Part shown: positions 1 to 8,463 of the stretch, in pieces
Layout of the letters: every line of letters starts with the position of its first letter
Numbering within the stretch: position 1 is the first letter of the stretch
Source of the DNA: CAWKDG01 sp963848355
Lineage (GTDB): Bacteria > Actinomycetota > Acidimicrobiia > Acidimicrobiales > UBA8190
Reading direction: 5' to 3'
Assembly: GCA_963848355.1 (NCBI GenBank)
Contig: CAWKDG010000007.1
Location: forward strand, 68,075-132,074
DNA: 64,000 nucleotides
Notes under the pieces: generated by a model
Databases searched by the model: none
What the model was told of the DNA's origin: nothing
Seen by the model: the letters and a program-made list of their open reading frames with translations, nothing else
Program-made: the position numbers and the translations under genes

Positions 1-1
1 C

Positions 2-451
2 TTCCTGGGCGTCTCCAACCTCATGGAGGCCCAAGCCGGCGGCGATGGCGGCGCCGGGGTCTGTCAGGTCCGTCTGGGGGAGTTCGAACTGTCGGCCGAA
101 CAGGGCATGACCGAGTGCACCGGCGCCGTGAAGGTGGCCATCCGTCCCGAGCGGGTCCAGATCGAGCCCTATGACGCACACGGGGCCAACCGCATCCCCG
201 CCATGGTGGAGCGCCTCGTCTTTCTCGGGTCGTCCACCCAGATCATTCTGCGCTTGGCCCACGGAGACCAGATCCAGGCCCTCGTGCAGAACCAGGGTGG
301 ACCGCCCACCTGTCAACAGGGAACGGCCGTCCAGGCCCATCTGCCGGCCGACGCACTGCGAGTGCTCAGGGCGACCCCCGCGGCCGTCGACGCCTCGGTG
401 GCCGTCCCGACGGCGCCACCGGTGGGCGTCGCCTCACCACCGGTGTTCTGA
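2..451 (+). CDS. potA: PotA-type ABC transporter ATPase, C-terminal part (5' truncated by window edge)
   Basis: The reading frame is already open at the window edge (…FLGVSNLM), matching the stretch after the nucleotide-binding domain in PotA-like ATPases (FIGxSN). It is followed by a TOBE-like beta region with VAIRPERVQIEP near residue 50 of the visible part, which is the signature of spermidine/putrescine-type importers. The Walker motifs lie outside the window. The C-terminus ends in a loose Ala/Pro/Val tail. It converges on the permease genes with only 9 nt between the two stop codons, so the ATPase is transcribed opposite to its probable partners PotB, PotC and PotD. Substrate assignment (polyamine versus a related amine) is inferred from family and neighbours. 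Confidence 0.85.
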   Translation, partial: FLGVSNLMEAQAGGDGGAGVCQVRLGEFELSAEQGMTECTGAVKVAIRPERVQIEPYDAHGANRIPAMVERLVFLGSSTQIILRLAHGDQIQALVQNQGGPPTCQQGTAVQAHLPADALRVLRATPAAVDASVAVPTAPPVGVASPPVF

Positions 452-460
452 GCTCGCCGC

Positions 461-1447
461 TCACATCCCGGCGATGCTGGTCATGGCGTCGTGCCGGCTG
501 CTCCCGCGCTCACCGCGCGTCATCCACCGGTAGGCGACGAGCCCGGCGGTGACGACGACGAAGGAGAACAACAGCATCATGGTGGCCAAGGCGTTCAGAG
601 CCGGCCCACCGTTGCCCCCGTGTGTGTTGGCATAGATGATGACCGACATCGGTTGGGTGTTCGCCGTCGATGACAGGAGGTCGACGACGACGAAGTCGTC
701 CACGACGCTGGCGAACACGAGAACGGCGCTGGCGAAGATGGCGGGCATCAACATAGGAACGAGAACCCGTCGGATCGCCTGGAGGCGCGACGCGCCGAGA
801 TCAGCCGCCGCCTCTTCGTAGGAGCTGCCGATCGAGACCAGGCGAGCGAGCACGATGATGGCCGGCCAGGAGAAGTTCCACGTCACCAGCCCGAGGACCT
901 CCGCCACCGTGCCCAGGTGGATGAAGGTGAACAGCTGGGTGAAGAGGAAGAACATGGCCACGCCGAAGATCAACTCGGGAATGACGTAGGAGAAGACCAT
1001 GACGAAGTTGAAACTGGTCGAGGTCCGTGTGTGCCACCGATGGATGCCGATGGCGAAGGCCACTCCGATCGGGACGGCGATCACCGTCGTGTAGACCGCC
1101 AGCCGGAGGGTCTGTTCGACCGCACTGCGCAACATCGGGTTGTGAAAGATGGAGTTGACGGGGTCGCCCCAGTACCACCGGACGGAGAATCCCTGCCACG
1201 CGCTCTGCGACTTGCCGTTGTTGAAGGAGAACAGGACGGCGATGGCGATGGGGGCCAGCGACCAGATCAGATAGAGCCACGTGAAGCCCTCGAGGATCCA
1301 CGGGCGTCGCCAGGGGTTGCGCCAAGGGGGCCGCCACCGCCGCCGGTCGGGCCGCGGTGGCGGAGCGCCGGGCGGGGGACCGTCGTCGACGGCATCGGCC
1401 TCGATGGGGCGCATGACCTCCGGAGCCGAGGGGGTGGTCACCGACAT
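461..1447 (-). CDS. potC: PotC-type ABC transporter permease
   Basis: Inner-membrane permease of a polyamine-type importer, 328 residues. A 65-residue hydrophilic Pro/Arg-rich N-terminus precedes six hydrophobic segments. The conserved cytoplasmic EAA loop that docks on the ATPase is visible as YEEAAADLGASRLQAIRRV in the second half. The start ATG overlaps the potB stop by one base (TGATG), which implies translational coupling and fixes the start. A reading frame continues far upstream of this ATG, but it is only antisense-type composition inside potB. It ends 9 nt from the convergent potA fragment. Confidence 0.9.
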   Translation of the reverse strand: MSVTTPSAPEVMRPIEADAVDDGPPPGAPPPRPDRRRWRPPWRNPWRRPWILEGFTWLYLIWSLAPIAIAVLFSFNNGKSQSAWQGFSVRWYWGDPVNSIFHNPMLRSAVEQTLRLAVYTTVIAVPIGVAFAIGIHRWHTRTSTSFNFVMVFSYVIPELIFGVAMFFLFTQLFTFIHLGTVAEVLGLVTWNFSWPAIIVLARLVSIGSSYEEAAADLGASRLQAIRRVLVPMLMPAIFASAVLVFASVVDDFVVVDLLSSTANTQPMSVIIYANTHGGNGGPALNALATMMLLFSFVVVTAGLVAYRWMTRGERGSSRHDAMTSIAGM

Positions 1448-2376
1448 CAGACGGCCTCCCTCGACGCCTTGCGCGTCTGGAAGACGTAGTACAGCATCGG
1501 CGCCAGGAGGAAGACCAGCAGCAACAACGAGAGAGCGGCGCCCTGGGATTCCTGACTGGCGGTGTTGAGCTGACTGTCGATGACGTTCCCGATCATCGAG
1601 GTCGCCTCCGATCCGGAGAGCATCTGGTTGGTGAAGTAGTCGCCGACCATGGGCAGCACCGTGATCAGCATCCCCGTCAGGATCGTCTGGCGGCTCAAGG
1701 GGAGGGTGATCCGGACGAAGGTCCGGATCCGGTTGAGACCCAGATCCCTCCCGGCTTCGATCAGCCTTTGGTCGATGCGGTCGAGCCCGGCGTAGAGGAC
1801 GAGGATCAGGTACGGGATGTAGCCGTAGACCAGGCCGAGGATGACGGTGACGGACTTTCCACCGAGCCAGTTGACGGGCTGACTGATCAGGTGGACGTCC
1901 ACCAGGGCCCGGTTGATGTACCCGTCGGTCTGCAGGAGGTCGATCCACGCCAGCATCCGCATCATGTAGCTGATCCAGAACGGGGCGATCAGAAGGGCCA
2001 GGAACAACACCTTGCGCCGCCCGGCGAACCGGGTGACGAAGTAGGCGGCGGGATAGGCGATGAGCAGGGACAGGACCGATGCGATGGCGACGTAGACGAG
2101 AGTGCGGACGAAGATCGGGCCGACGAAGGCCGACTGCCCGACGAAGTCGTGGTAGACGGCGGTGAAATTGGCCGCCGTCCAGTGGAGCGGGTCCCACACC
2201 GGCTCCGGCGACTCGAAGATCTCATTCAGCTTCCCCCCGGCGATGGCCAGGACGGCGTAGAAGGGGACGATGAAGAGGACGGCCAGCCAGATGATCCCGG
2301 GCATGGCGAAGGCGGCCCACACCCATCGGTTCCGGTCCCGGTCGTCCCACATGCGCCTGCGGTCCCCCCGGGCCAT
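1447..2376 (-). CDS. potB: PotB-type ABC transporter permease
   Basis: First membrane subunit of the polyamine-type importer, 309 residues, usual length for PotB. Six hydrophobic segments are visible, starting with WAAFAMPGIIWLAVLFIVPF. The EAA loop reads EAGRDLGLNRIRTFVRI. It lies 13 nt downstream of potD and overlaps potC by one base, so potD-potB-potC form one operon on the minus strand. The start ATG at 2376 is the first in frame; an internal ATG nine codons later is possible but has no better ribosome site. Confidence 0.9.
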   Translation of the reverse strand: MARGDRRRMWDDRDRNRWVWAAFAMPGIIWLAVLFIVPFYAVLAIAGGKLNEIFESPEPVWDPLHWTAANFTAVYHDFVGQSAFVGPIFVRTLVYVAIASVLSLLIAYPAAYFVTRFAGRRKVLFLALLIAPFWISYMMRMLAWIDLLQTDGYINRALVDVHLISQPVNWLGGKSVTVILGLVYGYIPYLILVLYAGLDRIDQRLIEAGRDLGLNRIRTFVRITLPLSRQTILTGMLITVLPMVGDYFTNQMLSGSEATSMIGNVIDSQLNTASQESQGAALSLLLLVFLLAPMLYYVFQTRKASREAV

Positions 2377-2389
2377 CGTCAGGTGCCTC

Positions 2390-3664
2390 TCAGACGCCGC
2401 CGCTGACTCGGAGCCAGTCCTGGTTCCACTGGGCGTCGACGGCCGGTGCGAGCTCCAGTTCTCTCAGACCGTTGTCGAAGTAGGAGGGGAGGACGACGGT
2501 CGAGGTCAGGCTGGGCGGCAAGATCCCGTCAGCCACGAGAGCCTGGGGTGTGACCCCGTTGATCGGCTGCATGTACCCGTTGTAGCTGATGTTCTCGAGC
2601 ACGTTGGGCAGGTCCATCATGTAGTTGAGGAAGAGGTGGGCGAGCACGGGATTGCTCCCCCCCGACAACACGGTCAAGGTGTCGTTGCCCACCGGGCCCT
2701 TGCCGTCGGTGGGGAACCAGTACCCGACGACATCGACCGGCGTGCCCTTGGGCATGTAACCGGCGGCCGCCGCCATGTCACCGGACCACGCGTGGTGGAT
2801 CCAGATCTGACCGCTGGGCACGTTCGAATAGTCGTTGTTGTCGATGTGGAGATTGACCAGCCTGTCCAATTCCAGAAGGGAGTTGGTGGCCTCCTGCAAC
2901 TGCGTCGTGCTGGTCGTGTTGAGGTCGAAGAGCCCGTTCTTCAGCAGCCCGAGCGACATGCTCTCGCGGTAGTCGTCCAAGATGGCGACCTTGCCCTTGT
3001 ACTTGGCCTGCCAGGGCATGGCCCAGGCGTTGGCCATGGTGTACGGGTTCTCGTCGACATGGTCCTTCCGCCAGGCGATCCCCGTGGTGTAGATCGTGTA
3101 GGGAACCGTGTACTGCCAGCTCTGGTCGTAGAAGGGATTGGTGTACTGGGGCCAGGCCTGGGAGATGTTCGGGATGTAGCTGTGGTTGAGCGGGCGGATG
3201 ATCTTGGCGCCGATCAGCTGTCCGAGGACATCGACGGTCGGGACGAATACGTCAAAGTCGAACTGACCACTGCGCAACTTGGCGATCGCCTCCGTCATCG
3301 TGTTGAACGTGGTCAGCTCCACCTTGCACTTGTACTTCTTGCCGAAGGCGTCGAGATCCTTCTGGTTGATGTAGGCGACCCAGTTGTAGATCTTGAGGGT
3401 GGCGTTGCGCTCCGGTTGGAGACCGTCGGCGATGGCCGTGTTCGAGGCATAGAGCGGCCAGGTGACCGGGTGATCGGGCCGGGGAAGGGCCAACGGGGCG
3501 AGGGGTGCGGTGGTGGACGCCGGTGCCGCCCCGCTCTTACCGCATGCTGCCAGGCCCGCCCCGAGACCGGTGGCGGCCGCGGCGGCGAGGAAGGTACGTC
3601 TCGACAGAGGGTGTGAGCGGCGGGATCCGTCTTCCGACCAGCCTTCGCGTGGGTGAAACGTCAA
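2390..3664 (-). CDS. potD: PotD-type polyamine-binding lipoprotein, probable Tat substrate
   Basis: Extracytoplasmic binding protein that should deliver polyamine or a similar amine to PotB/PotC. The N-terminus carries LSRRTFLAAAAATG and a lipobox ending LAAC, i.e. a twin-arginine lipoprotein signal. The mature part has the PotD-like opening LKIYNWVAYINQ. I place the start at the TTG at 3664 because a near-perfect ribosome site GGAGG lies 8 nt upstream. A GTG three codons earlier would overlap that site. First gene of the potDBC operon; an inverted repeat lies about 50 nt upstream. Confidence 0.88.
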   Translation of the reverse strand: MTFHPREGWSEDGSRRSHPLSRRTFLAAAAATGLGAGLAACGKSGAAPASTTAPLAPLALPRPDHPVTWPLYASNTAIADGLQPERNATLKIYNWVAYINQKDLDAFGKKYKCKVELTTFNTMTEAIAKLRSGQFDFDVFVPTVDVLGQLIGAKIIRPLNHSYIPNISQAWPQYTNPFYDQSWQYTVPYTIYTTGIAWRKDHVDENPYTMANAWAMPWQAKYKGKVAILDDYRESMSLGLLKNGLFDLNTTSTTQLQEATNSLLELDRLVNLHIDNNDYSNVPSGQIWIHHAWSGDMAAAAGYMPKGTPVDVVGYWFPTDGKGPVGNDTLTVLSGGSNPVLAHLFLNYMMDLPNVLENISYNGYMQPINGVTPQALVADGILPPSLTSTVVLPSYFDNGLRELELAPAVDAQWNQDWLRVSGGV

Positions 3665-3711
3665 GCCGATCACCTCCGTTCCCTGTCGCCGAGCGCTGCC
3701 GCGCCCGGGTT

Positions 3712-3727
3712 GACTGATTGTTCAGGT
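3712..3727. promoter_or_regulatory. operator-like inverted repeat upstream of potD
   Basis: GACTGA-TTGT-TCAGGT: a 6-bp inverted repeat with two mismatches and a 4-nt spacer. The left half and spacer position match the perfect repeat found upstream of the neighbouring aminotransferase. Size and symmetry fit a TetR-type operator; the cognate regulator is not identifiable in the window. Confidence 0.5.
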
Positions 3728-3774
3728 GATTCAAGCACCACGTCCGCGTGGCCGCAAGGACGAATGTCGGCTCG

Positions 3775-5154
3775 TCACGCCGCGAGCATGGTGGCCAGTC
3801 GGTCGAAGTTGGTGAGGAAGCGATCGATATCGCCGTCGTCGTGCTGGGTCGAGATCAACCATTGCTCCGTCTTCCCCCAGGGGGGGAGGAACACCCCTCC
3901 GTTGTGTTGGATCAGCCAGTGCGCATGGTTGAACCGATCGTCGAGCGAGAGGAAGCCTCGATAGTCGGTCACGGGGTCGGAACGGAAGATGACGCACCCC
4001 TTGGCACCCACGGCCACCACATGGGCCTCGAGACCGTGCTCGCCGATAATGCGCTCGAGGTTCGTGACCGCCCGGGTCCTGAGGCCGTCGATCCGTGCGT
4101 AGGCCGACGGTATGGCCACCTCCGTGAGCATGGCCCGGGTCGCCGCCATGGCCAGAGGATTGCCGTTGAACGTGCCCACCATCTCGTAGCCCCCGTTGGC
4201 CACGTGCCCCATGACCTCGGCCGACCCGCCGATGGCAGCCGAGACGATGCCGCCACCGATGGCCTTGGCCAGGCAGACGATGTCGGGAGTGACTCCGACC
4301 AGACCGCTGGCGCCCGCCGGACCGGCCGTCAGTCCCGTCTTCACCTCGTCGAAGGTGAGCAGTGCCCCGTGGGCGTGCAGGAGGTCCTTCAACGCGGCCA
4401 GATACCCGGGTGCCGGGGGGATGATGCCGGCGTTCATCATGATGGGCTCGATGATCATCCCCGCCACCTGACCGGGGTGGGCCGCGAGCACTCGTTCGAC
4501 CGCGCTCACGTCGTTGAAGCCCACCACGATCGTCAGATCCCGGATGGCCGCCGGAATCCCGGTACTGCCCGACACGCCGAACGGGCCGTCGGCGGGCCCT
4601 GCTTCGTCGGCCTCGGGGGCCACCGAGACCTGCACCGAGTCGTGGTGCCCGTGATAGCAACCCTCGACCTTGATGAGCAGGTCCCGTCCCGTGATGGCCC
4701 GCATGAGGTGGACGGCGTCCATGGTCGACTCGGTCCCCGAGTTGTTGAACCGCCACAGGGGCAGGCCGAAGCGGCGGGTCAGCTCCTCGGCCACCTCGAC
4801 GGCGCATTCCGTCGGTTGGGCGAAATGGGTACCGCGACCGACCTGCCGGCGCACGGCCTCGACGATGGCGGGGTGGGCGTGGCCGGCCAGACCGGCCCCG
4901 TATCCACCGTGGAGGTCGACGTACTCGTGCCCGTCGACGTCGAAGATCTTCGAGCCGGCGCCGTGGCTCAGCCACACCGCCTGCGGGTTGGTGATCTGCC
5001 AGCTCGAGGTCACCCCGCCGGCCAGGGAGCCCAGCGCCCGTCGACTGAGCTCGGCCGAGCCGGGCTGGCGGTCGACGAAGATCCGCTCCTCGCGGGTGAT
5101 GATGTCGTCGAGTCGAGCCGAGACGAGGGGGATGGTCGAGAGTTCTGCGGCCAC
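3775..5154 (-). CDS. class III PLP-dependent aminotransferase (glutamate-1-semialdehyde aminotransferase-like)
   Basis: 459-residue fold-type I PLP enzyme. Visible landmarks: FNNSGTESTMDA near 136-147 (phosphate-binding), YHGHHDS near 168, FDEVKTG with Asp269, and the PLP-binding Lys297 in CLAKAIGGG. It resembles glutamate-1-semialdehyde aminomutase and omega-amino-acid aminotransferases, but its place beside a polyamine importer suggests deamination of an imported amine or its derivative (inference). GTG start with GGAG 7 nt upstream. It lies on the same strand as potD but has its own inverted repeat about 40 nt upstream, so it is probably co-regulated with potDBC rather than co-transcribed. 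Confidence 0.85.
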   Translation of the reverse strand: MAAELSTIPLVSARLDDIITREERIFVDRQPGSAELSRRALGSLAGGVTSSWQITNPQAVWLSHGAGSKIFDVDGHEYVDLHGGYGAGLAGHAHPAIVEAVRRQVGRGTHFAQPTECAVEVAEELTRRFGLPLWRFNNSGTESTMDAVHLMRAITGRDLLIKVEGCYHGHHDSVQVSVAPEADEAGPADGPFGVSGSTGIPAAIRDLTIVVGFNDVSAVERVLAAHPGQVAGMIIEPIMMNAGIIPPAPGYLAALKDLLHAHGALLTFDEVKTGLTAGPAGASGLVGVTPDIVCLAKAIGGGIVSAAIGGSAEVMGHVANGGYEMVGTFNGNPLAMAATRAMLTEVAIPSAYARIDGLRTRAVTNLERIIGEHGLEAHVVAVGAKGCVIFRSDPVTDYRGFLSLDDRFNHAHWLIQHNGGVFLPPWGKTEQWLISTQHDDGDIDRFLTNFDRLATMLAA

Positions 5155-5192
5155 TTGTTGACTCCGATGAGTTGGGCGCCACCGAAAAGATT

Positions 5193-5208
5193 GACTGACT
5201 GTTCAGTC
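5193..5208. promoter_or_regulatory. perfect operator-like inverted repeat upstream of the aminotransferase
   Basis: GACTGA-CTGT-TCAGTC is a perfect 6-bp inverted repeat with a 4-nt spacer in a locally AT-rich patch (TATAAAAT follows on the plus strand). It is the intact version of the repeat at 3712-3727, which supports one regulator acting on both transcription units. Confidence 0.6.
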
Positions 5209-5242
5209 TATAAAATCGGAGGGACGGCCGCAAGGAGCGGCG

Positions 5243-6589
5243 TCAGGTCATCGTGGCCAGGATCTCGTCGACCATGGCCACCGTGGTGCCGGGATGGAGG
5301 AAGGCGAAACGGGCCATGGTCTCGCCTTCCCACGCCGTGGGCGTGACGAAGCCCACCTGGGCGGCGAGCAGGTCGCGCGACCAGCGGTGGTAGTCCGGTG
5401 CCTCCCAGCCGGGGCGGCGGAAGAGCACGATCGAGAGGCCGGGCCCCCGCACGAGCTCGAGATGGTCGGCGGCGTCGATTCGGGCCGCCGCTTGTGTGGC
5501 CATGGCCAGGGCGGCCTCGACGGCCGTCCGGTAGGCATCGAGGCCGTGCACGGCCAGCGAGAACCACAGGGCCAGGCCGCGGGCGCGGCGCGTGAGGTGG
5601 TAGGCGTAGTCGCTCGGGTTCCAGCCCGGTTCGACGTGGAAGACGTCGAGATAGCTCGCTTGCTGGGTGTGCACGGCCTTGGCCAGCTCCGGATCCCGGT
5701 AGAGGAGGGCGGCGCAGTCGAAGGGGGCGAAGAGCCATTTGTGCGGGTCGACGACGAACGAGTCGGCGCGCTCGACGCCGCTGAAGAGGTGCCGGACGCC
5801 GGGAGCGAGCAGAGCGGCCCCCCCGTAGGCGCCGTCGACGTGGAACCAGAGGTCGTGCTGGGCCGCCACCTCGGCGATACCGGCGAGATCGTCCACGATG
5901 CCGGCGTTGGTGGTTCCGGCAGTCGCCGCCACGGCCACGACGTCGGCCCCGTCGCTCTCCAGCGCGTGGCGAAGGGTGTCTCCGGTCAAGCGGTGGTCCG
6001 TCGTGGGGACGACGAACTCGGCCATGTCGAGGAGGTGCAGAGCGTTGCGGACCGAGGAGTGCGTCTGATCGCTGACGGCCACCCGGAGCCGTCGGCCGCT
6101 TTCTCCGAGGCGACGACGAGCGGTGTCGCGGGCCACGGCCAGTGCCGAGAGGTTGGCTGCCGATCCTCCGGACACGAACACCCCGCCCGCCTGCGGCGGG
6201 AGCCCGGCGAGGTCGGCCAACACGCGTAGCGCCTGGTTCTCGGCCGCCACCGCGCCAGCCGCTTCCAACCACGACGAGCCCTGCAGCGACGAGCACGACA
6301 CGATCATGTCGAAGAGCATCGAGGCCCGGGTGGGAGCAGCGGGGATGAAGGCGAGGAACCTCGGGCTGTCGCACGAGATGACCGCCGGGGCCAGGTGGTC
6401 GGCGAAGATCTGCAGGACGTGTTCGGGGTCGTTTCCCTCGGCTCGCATGAGTCCGGCGAGGACAGTGTCGAGAGCCTCCTTCTCGCCCGAGAAGTCCAGC
6501 GTCACCGGATCGAACGACAACCGCTCCCGGCAGTAGTCGAAGATCAATTCCCCCATCCGCTCGTCGTACTTGAACATCGGGTCATCCAT
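5243..6589 (-). CDS. pyridoxal-dependent group II amino acid decarboxylase
   Basis: 448-residue PLP decarboxylase of the aromatic-L-amino-acid/glutamate decarboxylase family. The PLP lysine is Lys284 in VDPHKWLFAPFD. The cofactor Asp252 lies in HVDGAYGG, and VSGGSAANLSAL near 139-150 binds the phosphate. The length is typical of bacterial tyrosine/tryptophan/DOPA-type decarboxylases, and the sequence alone does not fix the substrate. An amine-producing enzyme next to an amine importer and aminotransferase suggests an amine-metabolism locus. No convincing ribosome site precedes the ATG, so it may be leaderless. Confidence 0.85.
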   Translation of the reverse strand: MDDPMFKYDERMGELIFDYCRERLSFDPVTLDFSGEKEALDTVLAGLMRAEGNDPEHVLQIFADHLAPAVISCDSPRFLAFIPAAPTRASMLFDMIVSCSSLQGSSWLEAAGAVAAENQALRVLADLAGLPPQAGGVFVSGGSAANLSALAVARDTARRRLGESGRRLRVAVSDQTHSSVRNALHLLDMAEFVVPTTDHRLTGDTLRHALESDGADVVAVAATAGTTNAGIVDDLAGIAEVAAQHDLWFHVDGAYGGAALLAPGVRHLFSGVERADSFVVDPHKWLFAPFDCAALLYRDPELAKAVHTQQASYLDVFHVEPGWNPSDYAYHLTRRARGLALWFSLAVHGLDAYRTAVEAALAMATQAAARIDAADHLELVRGPGLSIVLFRRPGWEAPDYHRWSRDLLAAQVGFVTPTAWEGETMARFAFLHPGTTVAMVDEILATMT

Positions 6590-6718
6590 CGCAGTGCGTC
6601 ACCCTGCTTTCCCCAGTCGGGACCGGCGGGCCCGGGCTGGATCGTAGAGCGCGCCGGGGACGGTCAGAGCGCCGTCGCCCGACGGTTCACGCCCTCGGAC
6701 AGGAGCCATACTGGCGAT

Positions 6719-7024
6719 GTGTGGCGACGACCCTCCTCAGCTGTCGTCCTCGTCGTCGTCCTTCTCGTCGGGGGCACTCTCGTCGCTCGGCTCCTCGGCT
6801 ACAAGGTGGGCGGCCGTGTCGTCGTCCGTTGCCGCCAGGGGCACCTCTTCACCACGATCTGGATTCCCGGGGTGAAGCTCACGGCACTGGACCTCGGCGT
6901 GGCCCGGCTGCAGCGTTGTCCGGTCGGGAAGCACTGGACCCTCGTCACCCCCGTGCGGGACCGGGACCTCACCGACGAGGAGAGGCGCGCGGCCTCGGAA
7001 CACCACGACGTGTGGATCCCCTGA
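6719..7024 (+). CDS. small conserved actinobacterial membrane-anchored protein
   Basis: 101 residues from a GTG start. One N-terminal membrane segment (SSAVVLVVVLLVGGTLVA) is followed by a cytoplasmic or surface domain with the distinctive pattern VRCRQGHLFTTIWIPG…LQRCPVGKHWTLVTPV. I have seen this Cys/His-containing pattern in small actinobacterial proteins of unknown function. The two Cys-x-x-x-His clusters (CRQGH, CPVGKH) could bind a metal (inference). AGGAG lies 13 nt upstream, somewhat far. It converges on the CoA transferase gene. Confidence 0.7.
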   Translation: MWRRPSSAVVLVVVLLVGGTLVARLLGYKVGGRVVVRCRQGHLFTTIWIPGVKLTALDLGVARLQRCPVGKHWTLVTPVRDRDLTDEERRAASEHHDVWIP

Positions 7025-7042
7025 CGCCGCCTGTCCCGGCGC

Positions 7043-8344
7043 TCACCGCCGGCCCAGGGAGTCGGCCACGGTACGTAAATGGGCCCGGAAGTCGGGATGG
7101 GCGATCTCCACCAACGCCCGCGCCCGCTCCCGGACGGTGAGACCAGAGAGCTCAGCCGCCCCGAACTCGGTGACGACGACTCCGGTGTGATGACGTGGGG
7201 TGGAGACGACGGACCCCTCGGGTAACAGGGGGACGATGCGCGAGCGGACCGCCCCCCCCGTCGTCACCGTGGAGGGGAGGCATATGAGGGACCGGGAGTC
7301 GACATGGAGCTCAGCTCCGGCCACGAAGTCCTCGTGACCTCCCACCCCGGAGACTTGCTTTCCATCGATGTTGTCCGCCACCACCTGACCGTACAGATCG
7401 ACGCACAGCGCCCCGTTGATGGACACCAGCTTGCGGTTGCGTCCTATGACGGTGGGATCGTTCACGATATCGACGGGGAGGAAGGCCACCTCGGCATTGC
7501 CGTCGAGCCAGCGATAGAGGTCGGCCGTGCCCAGGGCGAACGTGGTGACCGACACACCGTCGAAGACGCCCTTCCTCGCGTTGGTGACCTTGCCCGCCTC
7601 GTGCAGCCGCATCAGTCCGGTGGTGAACATCTCGGAGTGCACGCCGTAGTCACCGCCGGCACCGTCGGCCAACGTGGTGGCCACCATGTTCGGGACGGCG
7701 CCGATGCCGATCTGCAGGGTGCTGCCGTCGTGCACGAACGGCAGCACACGTCCGGCGATGGCCTTGTCCTCGGCCGCAGGCGCCGGGTCCTCCAGGGCAT
7801 ACGGGGCACCGTCCGCCTCCACGAGCACGTCGATGATCTCCACGGGCAGCGTGTTGTCGAAACGCGGGGGGAGGCTCCGTGTCCGCGGCAGGTGGGGATT
7901 GACCTCCACCAGGAGCACCCGGTCGGGGTCGGTACCGGCCTGCATCAGCTCGTCGCGCGTCGCCCCCAGGTGCAGGGAGAGGTTGACCCGGCCGTGGGCG
8001 TCGGGCGGTGCCGCCTGGGCCGTCATGATCCGGGGAGCGAAACGGGCCAGGATGGGCGCGAATTGACGAAAGCCGCCGGGCACGAGCTCGATGTCATGGC
8101 CCTCGGCCAACAGGATGCGCTCGGCCGGCCCGAAGAACCCGCTGCGGTAGGACACGCCCCGCTTGGTCAGAACGGTGTAGTAACCGAGCAGCAGCGCCCC
8201 CCCGAGCACCAGGTCCTCCCAGTCGTCGCGTTCTCCCAAGGCCGTGAGGAACGCGTCCGGATTGCCCGGTCCGAGCCCGAAGCCGATCGTGTCTCGCCGT
8301 CGAACGAGGGCGGCGGCCTCCTGCGGTGAGCACGTCACGGTCAT
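7043..8344 (-). CDS. acetyl-CoA hydrolase/transferase family CoA transferase
   Basis: 433-residue class I CoA transferase of the acetyl-CoA hydrolase/4-hydroxybutyrate CoA-transferase family, moving CoA between acyl groups through a glutamyl-CoA intermediate. LQIGIGAVPNMV marks the family, and the probable catalytic Glu is in HSEMFTTG. The C-terminal GGHEDFVAGA resembles the GG-x-D-F-x-R-G loop. I start at the ATG at 8344 because the 45 codons in front of it read as low-quality Arg/Pro-rich sequence. The exact acyl substrate cannot be read. Confidence 0.85.
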   Translation of the reverse strand: MTVTCSPQEAAALVRRRDTIGFGLGPGNPDAFLTALGERDDWEDLVLGGALLLGYYTVLTKRGVSYRSGFFGPAERILLAEGHDIELVPGGFRQFAPILARFAPRIMTAQAAPPDAHGRVNLSLHLGATRDELMQAGTDPDRVLLVEVNPHLPRTRSLPPRFDNTLPVEIIDVLVEADGAPYALEDPAPAAEDKAIAGRVLPFVHDGSTLQIGIGAVPNMVATTLADGAGGDYGVHSEMFTTGLMRLHEAGKVTNARKGVFDGVSVTTFALGTADLYRWLDGNAEVAFLPVDIVNDPTVIGRNRKLVSINGALCVDLYGQVVADNIDGKQVSGVGGHEDFVAGAELHVDSRSLICLPSTVTTGGAVRSRIVPLLPEGSVVSTPRHHTGVVVTEFGAAELSGLTVRERARALVEIAHPDFRAHLRTVADSLGRR

Positions 8345-8463
8345 CGAGGGAGATTCTGCCTGCTCCGGCTTCGTCCCGCACTGTGGTCCGAGCGGTGACG
8401 GCAACGAGCAAAATCGCGTCGGGACAGGTCTTCGAACCAGGGGCTCGTGAGGTAAAGTCGTCG

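Noticed and set aside
2270..5346. Long + strand open frames opposite potD and the aminotransferase
   Set aside because: Composition Val/Asp/Gly/His-rich without motifs; the minus-strand genes are unambiguous.
6395..6718. Long N-terminal extension of the small membrane protein
   Set aside because: It runs antisense through the decarboxylase gene and lacks coding character; the GTG at 6719 starts right before the membrane helix.
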